From Yamagishiella unicocca (taxonomy: Eukaryota > Chlorophyta > Chlorophyceae > Chlamydomonadales > Volvocaceae): 64,000 nt of DNA. The stretch is from the NCBI GenBank assembly GCA_003116995.1, contig BDSL01000016.1, positions 682,001 to 746,000 on the forward strand. Reading direction: 5' to 3'. The translations under genes and the position numbers were made by a program. Within the stretch, counting starts at the first letter, position 1; every line of letters starts with the position of its first letter. Shown piece after piece: positions 24,401 through 44,567 of the stretch. A model generated the notes under the pieces. The model saw only the letters and a list, made by a program, of their open reading frames with translations. It had not been told where the DNA came from and searched no databases.

Positions 24401-25441
24401 TGGGGAACGACGAACGGACCCCGAGGGCCCGCCCCAGCTGCTTACACACGCTCAACACACACGCTCGATAGGCAGCCGCCGCGCAGCGCCGCTCTCCGTC
24501 CTCCCCTGGCAAGATGTCCGGGCTCCTTCTCCGTCCCCGGCCTGACTGACTCCACCGCCCGTGGCGGAGGTAAAACCCGTTCACCCTTTCACCCTAAACC
24601 TCGGAGCACGCGAACGGGGAGCACGAACGCACCTCCCACTAGCGCGTGCAGCGGCCGGTCCGCATGGCGAGCTAGCAGGTCATTCCACATCGGCTGTAGC
24701 CCGCCTGTGACGTCCTTCTTCGCCGGGTCGTCAAGGCCGTTGCAGGTGCAGAATGCCCAGTTCCAGGTCTGGCCACGTGACGGTACGGACACCGTGCCGG
24801 ACAGCTCCGAGACCAGGTTGACCTGCGCGCGCCAAAGGGGGACGGACGGGTGCGGGAGTTGGGAGGGTGTGGATGCGGGCTGCGGCGGGAAGGCGAAGGA
24901 GGGGCGGTTCAATGGATTCGTGCAGGGGCGGCAGGTGGGCTGGGCAGGGCTGGGTCGTTGGTGATCCCTTGGGCTGCAATCCCTCGGCTGTGATCCCTGC
25001 ACTTGATGCGCTCTCCCTTGCCCCTGCCGCCCCTCCCAGCCCGTTCCGAGCACCTGGTAATGCAGCTGCTTGGGTTCCTCTTCGCAAGTCGTTCCGATAT
25101 GGAAGCGCAGGAACTGCCAGTCGCGCCAGGAGTACAGCAGCTCTCCGGGCGCAGACACTTGCTCACTGGCATCAACAGTGTTGCGTTCGCCATTGAAATC
25201 GAAAATTCCGCCATCATTTTGTACCTTCTCCGACCACCTAACCACCGGCTCCTCTTGGAGCTTCTGACGCGCCGCCTTCGTGCACACCACCAGCACCGAC
25301 AGGTCGTAGCTGCCCGTGTTTGGGTCGTAGTTGCGGAGCTTCAGGAAGGGACCAAACACGTCACGCGTGCCCAGGGCGGCTAAGGTGTAGTGCGGCAGGA
25401 AGGCATCAGCAGGTGGCGGGACAACGTCGACTGATTTGGCA
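21480..25441 (-). CDS. PhoD-like metallophosphatase, paralog 1 (first exon unresolved)
   Basis: Eight exons on the minus strand: 25441-25054, 24822-24633, 24266-24094, 23763-23697, 23580-23231, 22764-22588, 22306-22046 and 21689-21480, all GT/AG and in phase, giving at least 604 aa. The N-terminal part has VFGPFLKLRNYDP and LYSWRDWQFLRFHIGTTCEEE. The metallophosphatase core follows: GGGDQIYNDGVFEG, then INVWDDHDIF spliced to DGWGSYPEHI, then LLSGDVHCAGYGMFHS, matching the metal-binding GGDQ, DDHD and GDVH blocks of PhoD-related phosphatases. Such enzymes hydrolyse phosphate esters; the substrate here is unknown. A conserved C-terminal module has AADPRFMPQIVSSAITNVPPP. The first listed exon begins with one base completing a codon, so a start exon lies upstream of 25441; I could not place it. 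A second copy lies at 47.8-54.3 kb on the same strand. No signal peptide is visible in the part seen. Confidence 0.85.
21841..21915. repeat. 25-bp tandem repeat x3 inside a PhoD-like intron
   Basis: Three 25-bp units (ggttt-ygga-ggt-yagctaggcgcct) lie head to tail in the last intron (21690-22045) of PhoD-like paralog 1. Confidence 0.8.
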
Positions 25442-27984
25442 CTGAGGACAGTGGGACGGGGCGAAGAGCGAGCAAGCGGCGCGCGGAAGGGGTGTCGGTA
25501 AGGAGAGGGCTTGGAGGTTAAGGGCGCGCGACCCCAATTCGTAAGGGGCCAACGGGCGAGAAAGCATCATACCGGCAGTTATTGTGTATCACGGTAGTGG
25601 AATCACACGGATGAAAGTTATAGTGGCTGCTGGGAGACGGTGACATGGCCGCATTGCGACGCTGGACGCGATTCATGGGAGCTCCACATGAAACTGTTTA
25701 CATGGTGTTATTGAATTGTTAACAACGATTTTTCCGACCTCTAATGTGACTTCGACCACCGCTTCGAGCCAATCGAAACCAGCCAGGGCATTTCTTGCAG
25801 CTTATCACTTCAACTTACGTGCTGTTTGAACATCCCATTATTAATATCGTCCAGCCGGAAGAAGCTGTGCAGCCCGTCGTTGTTTCCGAGACACAGCCAA
25901 CCGCCGTCCTGCCCGACGAGGCGTCAATGAGCTTATGGCACTTGGTAGGTATTATCTCATCACTAGAATCTCCCGGACGACATCAGGGGTTCAAGTGTGC
26001 AGGTTCCACGGGCCGTCGTATCGTACTGGCTACCGGGGCGTCGGCGCGGGCCGTCGTACCGTACAGCTAATTTCAAGGGCGTCCGCGCATAGCCAGCTTA
26101 TGATCAGGAATTGCATCGTATACATGCGATTAGGTCCACCTTGCGCGCCTGACCTTGCCGATTGCCGACGGGAACTGCGTTAGTTCGCACAGACCCACAC
26201 GTTGCACTGTTGAGCCTACGGCCAACTAGGGTCACGGCAGAGGGTCACGGCAGAGTCGCCGCTTTGCCGTGACCCTCCATTGGCGCCGGAAGGGCCCGGC
26301 CGTCCATGAAGCAGCCACAGGTAGGGCAAATATGCGGAGCACGGGCCAAGCGCACTAGGGAGAGTAAGTTAGCCCTGTTGTCCCTATACAACATTCTATC
26401 ACCATCTGAAGTCATTCACATAAGCCACTTAACACTGTGTGACCAAACGAGATCTCGACAGCATAGCCACAGGCTTCCCGCGCTTTGCAGCCTCTGCACG
26501 TTCAACCTCGGCAACTGTCGGCGACGGTTTGCTACCCAGAATGCCAACGATAACGCTTCAGGCAAGCTCTTCCGTTATATATACGGTTTCGGATTCAGCC
26601 ATGCCCTAAAGCCGCAAAAGGGAAGCGGTCGACATGCTGTACCATATACGGCAGGTGAGCTTATGCTGCAAAGTTGTAGGCCGAACGGCCGTTGTCAGGT
26701 TTCCTGGGGTTGGGCTGCGGTGGCCTTCAGGGGTGGCTTGGAGCCCCGCCGGATTGCACACCACGCACCTGGCGGAACAGCATTCCGACTGATAAGCGTA
26801 TCGATTCTCGCCGCGCGCTTTGGAAGTTGGGTTTCTTTCTGTATGTAGCGCCGTGTGTCAAGTTGTAGGCCGAACGGCCGTTGTCAGATTTCCTGGGGTT
26901 GGGCTGTGGTGGCCCTCAGGGCCTGGCTTGGAGCCCCGCCGGATTGCACGCAGCCCGCCTGGCGGAGCGACGTGCGGACTCAATAGCGTATCGATCCTCG
27001 GGGCACGCTTTGGAGTTTGGGTTTACCACTGCATGTACGCGCGCCCTGTGCCAAGTTGCATGTCGGACGGCCGCCGTTGCCTTTCATGGTTGGGGCTGCG
27101 GCGCCCCTCAGGGTCTGGCTTGCACTCCGCCTGGCGGAGGGACGTGCGGATTTGACAGCGTATCTACTCTTGCTGCGCGCTTTGGAGGCCGGGAGGTGCC
27201 GCATTACCTCCGGTAGCACAGAGGGTTCGATGCAACGCTATACATGCGGAACTGACGTTGTTTGCCAAGCAACTGCTCTGTATATCTGACCTAAGTTGCG
27301 AATGTAATGTCCGATATGTGTGGGGACCCACGGGCATGTGGCTTTCCTTGCGTACGGGCTGTGCTGAAACTGTGTCGAAACATTGCAAATCTTTCACGCC
27401 CAACAACGTCAGCAGTAGTGGTATTGTAGGAAATAAGTACAATACTGCCTATCGATATCTACCGGTCGTGCGTGTCAAACGCGACTCGCGTTGACAGCAA
27501 AATTGGCACCTGGGCTCCTTTATCATTATCCGGCGCTTGGATTGTGAGACTATCCGTCAGTTCATAACCAATCAATATTGTCATATGCCGATTTGTGAAC
27601 TTCTGCAAGCGGCTCAGCAACCAGAGTGAAATGCAGGTCCGTCTTTCCCACAGACTTCTCCTTACAGCAAGTTCGATGTGGCCCTAAATAATAACATTGT
27701 TTGCGAAGAAATGAAGAAGATGCGGCCTGGCCTTGGATTTCAATTTCCCCCCCTGTACGTCACTAAACGCGGTGCCCCGGATCCATCGCCCATACGGCCG
27801 GGCGGGCATCGTGACTGAACCCCAGGCTCTCGCCGTATCGCGGGCCTCGTGCAGCCCCATACCATATGTTGCGCTCATACTTTGCATACGTTGCGTCTGG
27901 CCCTCCCCCCCTCAGTCTTTTTATGAAGGTGTATCGCAGCACTGCTTGAGGCGGCTGGCAGCAGCTTCTGGATAATCAGCAACA
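25442..27984. other. Divergent intergenic region with satellite copies
   Basis: The region separates the minus-strand PhoD-like gene from the plus-strand kinase-like gene. It should contain the unresolved first exon of the former and promoters of both. A three-copy ~190-bp repeat lies at 26672-27195. No other gene was recognised. Confidence 0.45.
26672..27195. repeat. Three tandem ~190-bp satellite units
   Basis: Units start at 26672, 26861 and 27054 (spacing 189 and 193 bp). Each begins with 'agttgtaggccgaacggcc' or a variant and continues through a 'cctggggttgggctg.ggtgg' block, 'gagccccgccggattgca', 'gcgtatcgat' and 'cgcgctttgga.gttgggttt'. Unit 3 is the most diverged. Overlapping open frames in all units come from the shared sequence and lack any domain. 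Confidence 0.8.
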
Positions 27985-30900
27985 ATGATAACGAAAGCCA
28001 GAATTGTGTCAGCTCTTGAGGAGGAGGATCCTTACGACCTGGGCTCACTCGTGGCGTTCGTGGATCGCAACGAGACCGAGCTGCACGAGTGGAGCTTAAA
28101 GGCTTCCTATTGCAACCGTATGATCTTGGACTACGTTCGAGGCGCCGCAGGTTATTGTTGCCAGGCGGAGGTTCTATTGCGGAAGACCGCTTCGCCCGCG
28201 CTGCTAATGCCTAGGAGTTGCATGGGGTCGCAGTAGTTGTCATGACGTGCGTGTTGCGGAGGACGTCTTCGCCCGGCGCTGCCAACTCTTGGGTATTGGG
28301 TTCTGCGTGTGAAAAGAAAATGGTTGTGCTTCAGCCTCGTCTCACTGCGGAACCTGCGGCTGCAGCTTTTGCTGGATGCGTATGCAGCTATGATCGGCGT
28401 GAGCCACGCCCTGGGGGAAGTTGTTGCATAGCATTTTGCTGACCTCCATGGGTATGGATGACGCATGTTGTCCAGGCCTTCTTGTGGCTCCCCGGCGCAA
28501 GGGGCGGGTAGGCGTTGTCGCCTAGTTCTGGATGCCCTGCGCCCTTTTCCGCTGCCGCTTGCTATGTCGAATCCCGATGCTGCGATAACTTAGCTTTGTG
28601 CCCAGCCTGCATGCTGTCCGCATTTCGGCCCCTCCTCCTTGCTGAGCAGCTTGTCTCTTGCTGGCAATTGCATAGGGTCTCTACATTTCGCACATACCCG
28701 TACGTCGTAACATGGGGCCTTTGACTATTCCCTTATTGATATGCCGCATGGGGCATTACGCATGCCGCTTGAAGCGTGCCACTGCCATCCGCTCCTGCGA
28801 GTGTTGCACCCATCCTAGTTGCGTACACGATCAGCCGCCGCACCCCACCCCAGAAGCCACACACGTTGATTCGAGCACCTAAACTTGTCGTTTGAGCGTT
28901 AACCTGGGATGGCATACGTTTCCCGGCCCCTCCCTGAATTCAGGTGAGGCGGCTGGCCTGGGTGGAGGCAGTTCGAGAGCTGCCGGTGAGTATCGCAATA
29001 CGCGGCGGCATGCACCCCCGCCCCTGGCGCTCGGGCATGATAGGGTTGCGCACTGCGGGGGATGGGGCCTGTCTGCTTACGTCGGTGGGGGCCATCATGT
29101 GGTGCCAGCTTTGGTTGAGGTGGGGGCCACAGCAGGCCAAGGGTATGAGAGACGTTTCGGGGATCACGTGGGTGCGGGAACCCCAAGCAACCATAGTTTC
29201 AATGTGGATGCTACTTATTGGGGATATGACTCGCCTATCAATGTGGTCCCGGTGGTACGGCTAGTTGCCGAGGGGTCAAGGCAAGGGGTCCAGAATACCA
29301 AGTCTCCAGCGAGTTATTAAACCCATGTGGCCAGCTGCCCATCACCCCTATGCTGTCCTTTCTTTTGGTGCACAGCCTGGCCATGTTTGGCCCATCATCG
29401 GGCGCACATGGCGCGCGGGTGACATAGGCGATTGCCATATACGTCGCGGCATACAACACACTTGACCTAAATTCACGGCGCGGGGTACGCATTTCCGTGC
29501 AAATCTGCAATTTATAATTTGCACTCAGATATCCGCGCGAGGCCTATGTGAAATGTGCATGCAGCTAGCATGGGGCGTTAGAAGTGCCGCGTGACGCGCT
29601 GCGAGCGTTGCGCCTCTGTTGTGCTGCTGGCCCCCGGGCACCTCGACGTTGTTGTCAAGTGCGTCGCCGTTGACAACTAAAAACCCCTGTCGGTGAGCAC
29701 TTGTCGGACCCCACCCCAAGCCACATTGATATCGTGCACGCTCGCGTGCATTAGCTGGCCTGCACGGCTTGTGCCTTCTGTGCTTGCTGGGACCAGGCGA
29801 GGTTTGGGGCGTGGCTAAGGTGTGGGTGGGGAGGTGGGTGGGGGGTAACGTGAAAGATTGATATAGGCCTACCTACCATTGCCGGACCCCCGAAGCTGGA
29901 CTGCACGCGCATATTCAGCTCAGAGTTTAGGGTATGACTGGTCCGATATTTAGGCCGCGCATGCAGCCTAGCATGGGACATTATCCTTCTTGTGCCGCTG
30001 CCACCGCGCCGTTGCGCTCATACAGGTGAAATCGCAGCTGTTGCTGCCAGTGGCTCTCCGAGGCGCAGTGCCGTTGCTGATATCTGCAACTGACGTAATA
30101 CTTGAAGGCTATCCGCTTATTCATGCCGATCTTTGTCCTGGGGTCGCGATAGTCGGCATAGACCCGCACGTCGCACCGTGGGGCCTACGGCTATCCCCTT
30201 CAGAGATGCAGCATAGCTAGCATGGAGCATTATGCATGCCGCGTGAAGCCACCCTGCAAGTTTCAGACCAACTTAGTTGCGACTACAACAGCTCCTGCCA
30301 GCGCCCTTCCCAGGCACCTTGACTTTGTTGTGGTGTGCATCCTTGCTGACTTGCGACTCTGGAAACGCGCCGTCTCCATGCCTCGGTACACGAAATACAC
30401 ACCCTACCAGGCCCCGTGTAAGCACTCCCCAACCCCATCCCACGCTGCACACATAGCATCGAGCATGCATGTGCAGCGGCGTGCAGTTTCAAAGCAGCAT
30501 GTGGCCCCCGGCCGTTCCCACGTCACGCAGGCGCGGCGGCTGTCACGGCAGCAGCAGTAGAGCGCGGTGAGTCTTTTGTTTCATGCCTTCGCAGCCGGAA
30601 CCCCATGCCTTCGCATGGGCTGAGTGAATGCGCGGCGTGTGCTGGTTCCGGGTCGTTGCATATTTCGTGCCTATGGGGCAACCGCCGGGGAGGGGGGCAC
30701 GGGCAGGGTGGGCTCGAGGTGCTCCCTGGCCTCCCTAGCTCGGCCATGCCCGTAGCCGCCGCAGTCTACTTTGCCATCCCTGTGTGCATGCATGTACCGC
30801 TAGGGGATGATCGTGTGCGGGTGCAAAGCGCACACTACGAGGTGACCTTTGGACTTTCGGACTTGGCCTGCAGTTGTACTGCCAGCGGACACCACCAATC

Positions 30901-33776
30901 AATACCTGCGAGACATGCTTCAGCCTTCGGCCATGTCATTGAGCTCACAACCGACTCAGGCGGACATGCAGTCTTTCCTGGAAGGCCCCCTTTGCAGGAA
31001 GCTGCCAGCACAGGGGGCTTTCATTAGGGAGGCCACCGCCTTGTGCGGTTCAGACATCATGGCGTACGTTGATGAGGACAGAAACCTCGAGTTGTACGTG
31101 CGCAACCTCGGCTTGGCCGTCACGGTGGCACTCCACGGACGTATGGGCAGCTTCACGACCACTAGCGAGTACGGCCCGACCTGGTGTAAGGTGATGCCCG
31201 TGGTGGACGAGCCGCTCTGCCTGGCCGCCCTTGCGCTCGGCTTGAACATCCAAGTAGACCGCAACGAGTGGGACACGTCCGACGCCACCGGTAAGGCCGA
31301 AGAGGCAGGGGGGCAGTGATGGCAAGACGGTGTCAGGCCGCAGGGGAGGCTGTTACGTGGCTGGGGGGCTCTTGTGACGGCCACGTGCTGTCGTGTTGGG
31401 TTCTGAGGTCTGGAACTTAGGTAGGCCCACACGGCCCCAGGTGCCTAGGTGGTCTCGCAACCCGGTGGGGTGGGTTTGGGGATGTCGTAACCTCCGGGAA
31501 GTCTCCCCGCCGGGCTCGCAATTGTGGTGGCATCGATAGCTAGCATAACCCAAAGTCCCGCGCAAACGCTGTAGCTCTCAAAGCGTGAGCTAACAGTACG
31601 GAACCGTGCTGCTTTACGTCTATGAATGGCATGGAATGAGATAGATGCTAAGCGTGAGGTAATACGGGACACATCATAGTGCTGGATCTTAACTATATCT
31701 TTGCGGCTGGGCTTTTACTGGCGCATGGCGCTGTGCGCTTATTGGTACGGTACCGTACCGTTGTCTTCGTTGCATTGCGCAGACAAAGCACGCATCAGTA
31801 GGATGAGCGAACGTGCAAGTACACTTCTTAAGGAGCACATGAGTGGGACGCTAACATATTTTGGCGTTGGGGGGACACGCGAACTTGCAAAACAAAGGCA
31901 CTTTCCAGGGTGACGCGGTATCTGATGAACAGTACGGTAAATTACACCGGCTTCACCCTTGATATCACCGCCCGACATCTGTCTTCTGGCCTTTCTTGAC
32001 TGCAGCACGGCGGCTTCGCCCGGACTTCCTGTGCTGGGTGGAAAACGTCCTGCTGTTCAAGGGCGAGGAGAGGGCGTCGGCAGCAGAAATGGGGGTGAGG
32101 TCCTGAGCTAAGCACACGCAAGGTCCTCTGCCCCGGAGCAATGGTCCCATGCTTCAGCTCGGTTGACCTTGTTCGCACGCAGGTGGCCATCCGGAGGCTT
32201 TCGTCCAGGATGGCGAACACATGGTATGCGGGTTGCGGCAACTGCTGATAGCAATGATTTGTTGAAGATTGGCATTTATGTCGGTGCCCCGCAGGGCGCC
32301 ACAGCTGTTGCCGGGCATCAGCATGCCGTGCATGCTGGCGTACGCAGCAGCAGGCAACCTGCTGCAGTTTTTCGCCATCATAAAAAGGTTGGTACGGTTG
32401 CAGTGAATGCTCATCTGCGTTCACATCTGCGTTCACATCTGCGTTCTCACCTTTGTTAACCGAGAAACTTTCCCTCTCGCTCCCAGCGGGAGACTCACCT
32501 CTCCAGTTCCCATCAGCAGCCGCTACGACCTGAACACGGCGTTAGGCCGCATCCAAGCCTTCCACGGCACCTGTAACATCGTCCGGCTGCTGGCATCGTA
32601 CGCGCGTGAAGCACCTCCGCTTTCTGTCGCTCTCGGCAGCGTGATCCCAGCCAAGACCAGCCGTGGAGAGCTCCTCCGCACCATCACGTTCTTCGAAGGT
32701 ACTTCTGCGTTCTGGCTCTGGCGCTCTCATGGATAGGCCAACAACACCTTGTTGCTTATGCTTCAGACTTCGTGCAAAAGCGCGTCTTCTCCTTTGAGGA
32801 ACGGCACGCTGGGGTCAACGACTTCAGCACTCTCCAGGTTGGTGCTACTCGTGTACCGCACGTGCAGCGTGAGCTAGCATGCGCTTGGGCGCCGATTTGC
32901 GGATCCACGCTGACATCCCATTCTGTGACAGGACCTGTACTCCACCGCCACGCTGATGAAGTGCGCAAACCTGGTGCGCCTCCACGCGCCCGGAGCCATC
33001 CGCCTGGACGGCACGACGCTGGTGCTGCACCTGGTGCCCCTGGGCGTATTGGAATACGGGCCACCCCATGACGAGGCCGGCCTAAAGCGGGCGATCCGGG
33101 ACGTGCTCACTGCCGTGGCGGCGCTTCACGGGGCGGGTGCGTGCTGCGACCAGTATCGAGGGAGATGCTGCTGCTGCTACTTTGGCTTAATCCTACAGTA
33201 GGATTCCTACTCCTCCTCGTGTGCCTCGTCGCTTGCCACATGCAGGCTTCGTGCACCGTGATATTCGCTGGGCTAACGTGATCCAGGTGCCGGGCGCACA
33301 GCCGGGCATGGCAGACATGTCCGTGCTGATTGACTTGGAGCATGCGGGTGCGATGAGCTGTCGACCGCAGTCTCCTGCTGGCGGGGTCTTCTCATGCGCA
33401 GCAGCAGTAGTCCCTGCCGTGGCATGTCCATTTCCGCTTGCCGCTCGGCCTGCCAGGTGCAACAAGGCCCAACTCGCTGTCCTCGCCTCGCCTACCCCGC
33501 CCTGTACCCGCAGCTCGTGCCGACTGCTCGATGGACTGCCGCCAGCCGCCATACCCCCTGGCGACATGGCCGCCGGGCGTCCTGGACCCGGCGGATGGCC
33601 GTTATACACCCGCGTCCGACCTCTACCTCGTGTCGCACTGCCTGATGTTCGGTTTGTCCTTCGGGCTCAGCCCCGGTGGCCAGGCTCTGAGGAACGCGCT
33701 GGCCGCCAAGCAACTGAGCGCTGAGGGTGCGCTGGCGCACGCTTGGCTCGAGGTCGAGGTCGAGATGGAGATGTGA
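27985..33776 (+). CDS. Atypical protein-kinase-like protein (HRDIRWAN type)
   Basis: The complete model has ten exons: 27985-28150, 30874-31290, 32006-32094, 32183-32223, 32295-32387, 32487-32698, 32767-32837, 32932-33136, 33246-33347 and 33457-33776, giving 571 aa with every phase consistent. The N-terminal ~190 residues are unassigned. A kinase-like fold follows: RPDFLCWVENVLLFKGEE (about 200-215), RYDLNTALGRIQAF, FVQKRVFSFEE, catalytic loop GFVHRDIRWANVI (Asp437, Asn442), LIDLEHA (Asp461, in place of DFG), then YPLATWPPGVL and GRYTPASDLYLVSHCLM. The catalytic Asp and Asn and the metal-binding Asp are present, but no glycine-rich loop is evident. Similar HRDIRWxN domains occur in fungal FunK1-like and Crinkler-associated kinases; activity and substrate are not known. 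Intron 1 is long (2.7 kb) and repeat-filled. The donor after 28150 (GTTATT) and the one after 32387 (GTTGGT) are weak. A TGTAA polyadenylation-type motif lies at 34524-34528. Confidence 0.8.
28690..30300. repeat. Degenerate repeat family inside kinase-gene intron 1
   Basis: At least four diverged copies of a module recur near 28690-28830, 29550-29720, 29940-30100 and 30140-30300. Shared blocks include 'gcatggggcattacgcatgc', 'ctagcatggrgc', 'cgtggggcctacggctatcc' and 'cacctcgacgttgttgt'. A related fragment appears near 26190-26230. The module is probably an old transposon or satellite family. Confidence 0.55.
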
Positions 33777-33839
33777 TGTGGAAACGTTGCGCTGGAGCAG
33801 CTCTTGCCCGCAGCAAGATGAGCAGTGCTTCCAACTGCC

Positions 33840-33932
33840 GGTTGCGGGCCCAGTCGGCACGCTGCCTGCCGTCCCCTGTTCGGGGGGTGCCGAAATAGGG
33901 CGGCAAGCAGCGTGCCGACTGGGCCCGCAACC
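33840..33932 (+). other. Perfect 26-bp inverted repeat forming a ~93-nt hairpin
   Basis: The arm 33840-33865 (ggttgcgggcccagtcggca + cgctgc) is perfectly complementary to 33907-33932, with 41 nt between. The flanks of the loop (tgccgtccc / gggcggca) can extend the pairing. It begins 64 nt after the kinase-like gene's stop codon, so it would lie in its 3' UTR. It could be a small-RNA precursor, a folded 3' UTR element or a minute inverted-repeat transposon. Confidence 0.65.
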
Positions 33933-34583
33933 AGTTCATCGCCGATGAGCAGCTAGACAACCAGGCGGCCGGCAACAAAGAGGCTTAGCACGGCAATTGC
34001 CGCCAGTGCGACAGGGGCCTGTCACTGAAGAACATCGCCAGCATATAGGACCATCTGCTCAACTCCAGGGCGTGCACTTAACTCACGAAGCCGGTAGATG
34101 TGAGCTGGCTGCTACGGATCTCGAAGTCCGCGATCTGCTCGTCATGAGCAACCCATCTGTTGGCTTCCTGGCCTGGCTGGAGACCCTGCGGGCGCTTGAA
34201 CTCACCGCCGGCAAGGAGGCCGGCAGCGAGGACGAGGAGGCTGTTGATGGGCTGATGACGTGTTTCTCGTGAGTGTGGAGCTTGCCAGCTGGCAGGTGTG
34301 CCCAGCCAAATGTTCTAGCTTGGCAAGATAAACAATTATAGGTGTGATTGCAAGCTTTTTGGACGCTCAACAAATGGTGACTGGTCGCGGCGGATGGAAA
34401 GGCCAAAATTGACATGTTTGACCCGTGGGGCGTTCAGGGTCTTACGGTTTTACCGCAATTTTGCCATCCCGGCACCGTAACTTACGTCGTGGACCCAAAA
34501 CCGTCATTATTGAGGGGTCCTGGTGTAAGCCCCCCAAACCCCATGCTCCACGGTTGAATAGTCTATGACACCCAATCATTTAA

Positions 34584-34652
34584 GTTGTTGTAACGGTTAC
34601 AGTGGGTTCCAGACCAAGAGGTAGAACCATCGGGCGCATCGCCTGACACTGA
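34584..34652 (-). repeat. Dispersed tail repeat, copy C
   Basis: The plus-strand sequence starts with GTTGTTGTAACGGTTAC and continues through the same core as copies A and B to 'cgcctgacactga'. It is almost identical to copy A, although they are 27 kb apart, which indicates recent mobility. Confidence 0.7.
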
Positions 34653-35744
34653 ACAAGACGGAGGAAACAAAAACCGACATGCACCGAAACAAAGGCAAAC
34701 CACCAGAACACCAAGCTCAGCTTAAAAGGGGTTTTAGGCTTTAACCCTTAAGTAGTGGCTGCTGCTGCAGCTGCAGGGATGGGCAGAGGTTTCTCCCGTC
34801 GCCCGAAGTCTTGACATTCCCTAGGTTCCAGGGTTGTAAGCTTAGCGTGTGGCGCCGGACACTCGACTTCGTATGTTGTCGAAAGCGATGTCGGCTGTGC
34901 TGATGCGAGGAGCAAAGTAAATTAGGCAGTCACCTTACAAGTTGTTTCAGGCAGCCTCCATCCCCTTGACTCGACTGTTACAATGGTTTGTCTCCGCAAT
35001 AACCTGATTCGGTGTTCTCATTCGCGTGGACCGTGTTGCCTGCCGGGAGCGGACATGGCTAGCTAGGCTAGCTGGTATCGGGCGCAGCACACCGCCAGCA
35101 CCATTGCGGACGACACTGGCCGTATTACCCCGTAACTGTACCAACCGTGTGACGTACCCCTCACTACATATCACTACCAGCCTCCAGCCAGCCAGCTAGC
35201 CTTCACTGCACCGGCGCCGGCCGACCCCTCGCTCCATCTATCTACTCGCTGGCCGCGCACGCACGCACACGCCCGCGCATACAGCGCAATATGCACACCG
35301 CGTTCAGTACGGCAGCAGGCCACGTCATGTGGACACAACCTCCACGTTTGGAACGCCATGCAGGCGTTGTCGAGCGAACGCGCCATAAAACACGAAATGT
35401 ATATATGGCACTCCGCACCGGAACACGCATGACCTCAACAATTAAGCTAGAAGGTCATCATGGTCCAGCTACGCCGTAGCGGCCACCTGCTGATCCGGCT
35501 GGTCCTCCTTTGACTGGGACCGCCGCAGGATGGAGACATGCGATGGGTGTAGAGGGCCGGCAGGGGCGAATGTACACTTACACTGATGATGTTTTTTGGT
35601 TCTGGAGTTAATGTGCTACATACGGCGGTATGCACTCGACAGGCCAACACATGTGCCGTCACAAATGTGCCTACCCCAGGATTGAACCCAGGCAAGCGGT
35701 ACTATTTCAACGGCAGGAGAGCAAATCATGGCTGCCTGGCTGGT

Positions 35745-35774
35745 ACCGGTATGCCGGTTGACCGGCATACCGGT
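35745..35774. repeat. Perfect 14-bp palindrome with 2-nt spacer
   Basis: The arms accggtatgccggt (35745-35758) and accggcataccggt (35761-35774) are exact complements separated by TG. Further 'ccggtatgccggt' units follow to about 35790. Confidence 0.8.
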
Positions 35775-36090
35775 ATGCCGGTATGCCGGTTCGCTTAACC
35801 GCGATGCTGAAGGGGCATTGCACTGCCAGGGACCGCCACACCTACGGTACACGTCGACCCGGCCTCCCCAGCGATTAATCTTCTACTCTTTACGGCGCAC
35901 GCTAGTTAGCCAGCCAGCCAGCCAGACCGGTGGCGCCACGCACGCAAGCCACGCGCCAACTCGCGCGCAGCAGCCACTGCTGCCGGGACGCATACGGCCA
36001 CTGTCCAAGTGTCCATTCCTCCGTCGTCTTCCCCCGTTCCCGCCACCACCCGCCCAAGCAACCGCAACCGCAACGCCATCCCATCCAACG

Positions 36091-44315
<8,225 letters not shown>

Positions 44316-44567
44316 CTGGGTTGCTTTCACTGACGTCACGTCAAGGATCTTGATTTCCTCGTTTAAATTGTCCGGCTTTGTCTTTGTCGACCTCCGTCGA
44401 GATGTCCGTGGGGTCGTCGCTGTCTTGTCGGGGGGGGCCACCACCGCGGCGCAAACAATGCGCAGCCGACCGGCGTCGGGTATGCTGACCTGAATACCTG
44501 GCCTGTATCGCGAATTCTCTCTCGGCACACAACTTGCCCGTAGGCTGGCGAACATCCGCTGCGCCAT

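Larger units (their letters stand above)
33933..36090. other. Intergenic between converging kinase-like and methyltransferase genes
   Basis: A 91-codon plus-strand frame at 33997-34272 (ends EDEEAVDGLMTCFS) has no recognised domain and could be UTR. The interval also holds dispersed-repeat copy C and a palindrome at 35745-35774. A TGTAA motif for the minus-strand methyltransferase lies at 35582-35578. Confidence 0.4.

Noticed and set aside
33997..34272. 91-codon frame after the kinase-like gene as an extra exon
   Set aside because: The kinase-like model already ends with an in-frame stop at 33776, and no splice joint leads here. It is kept as possible UTR only.
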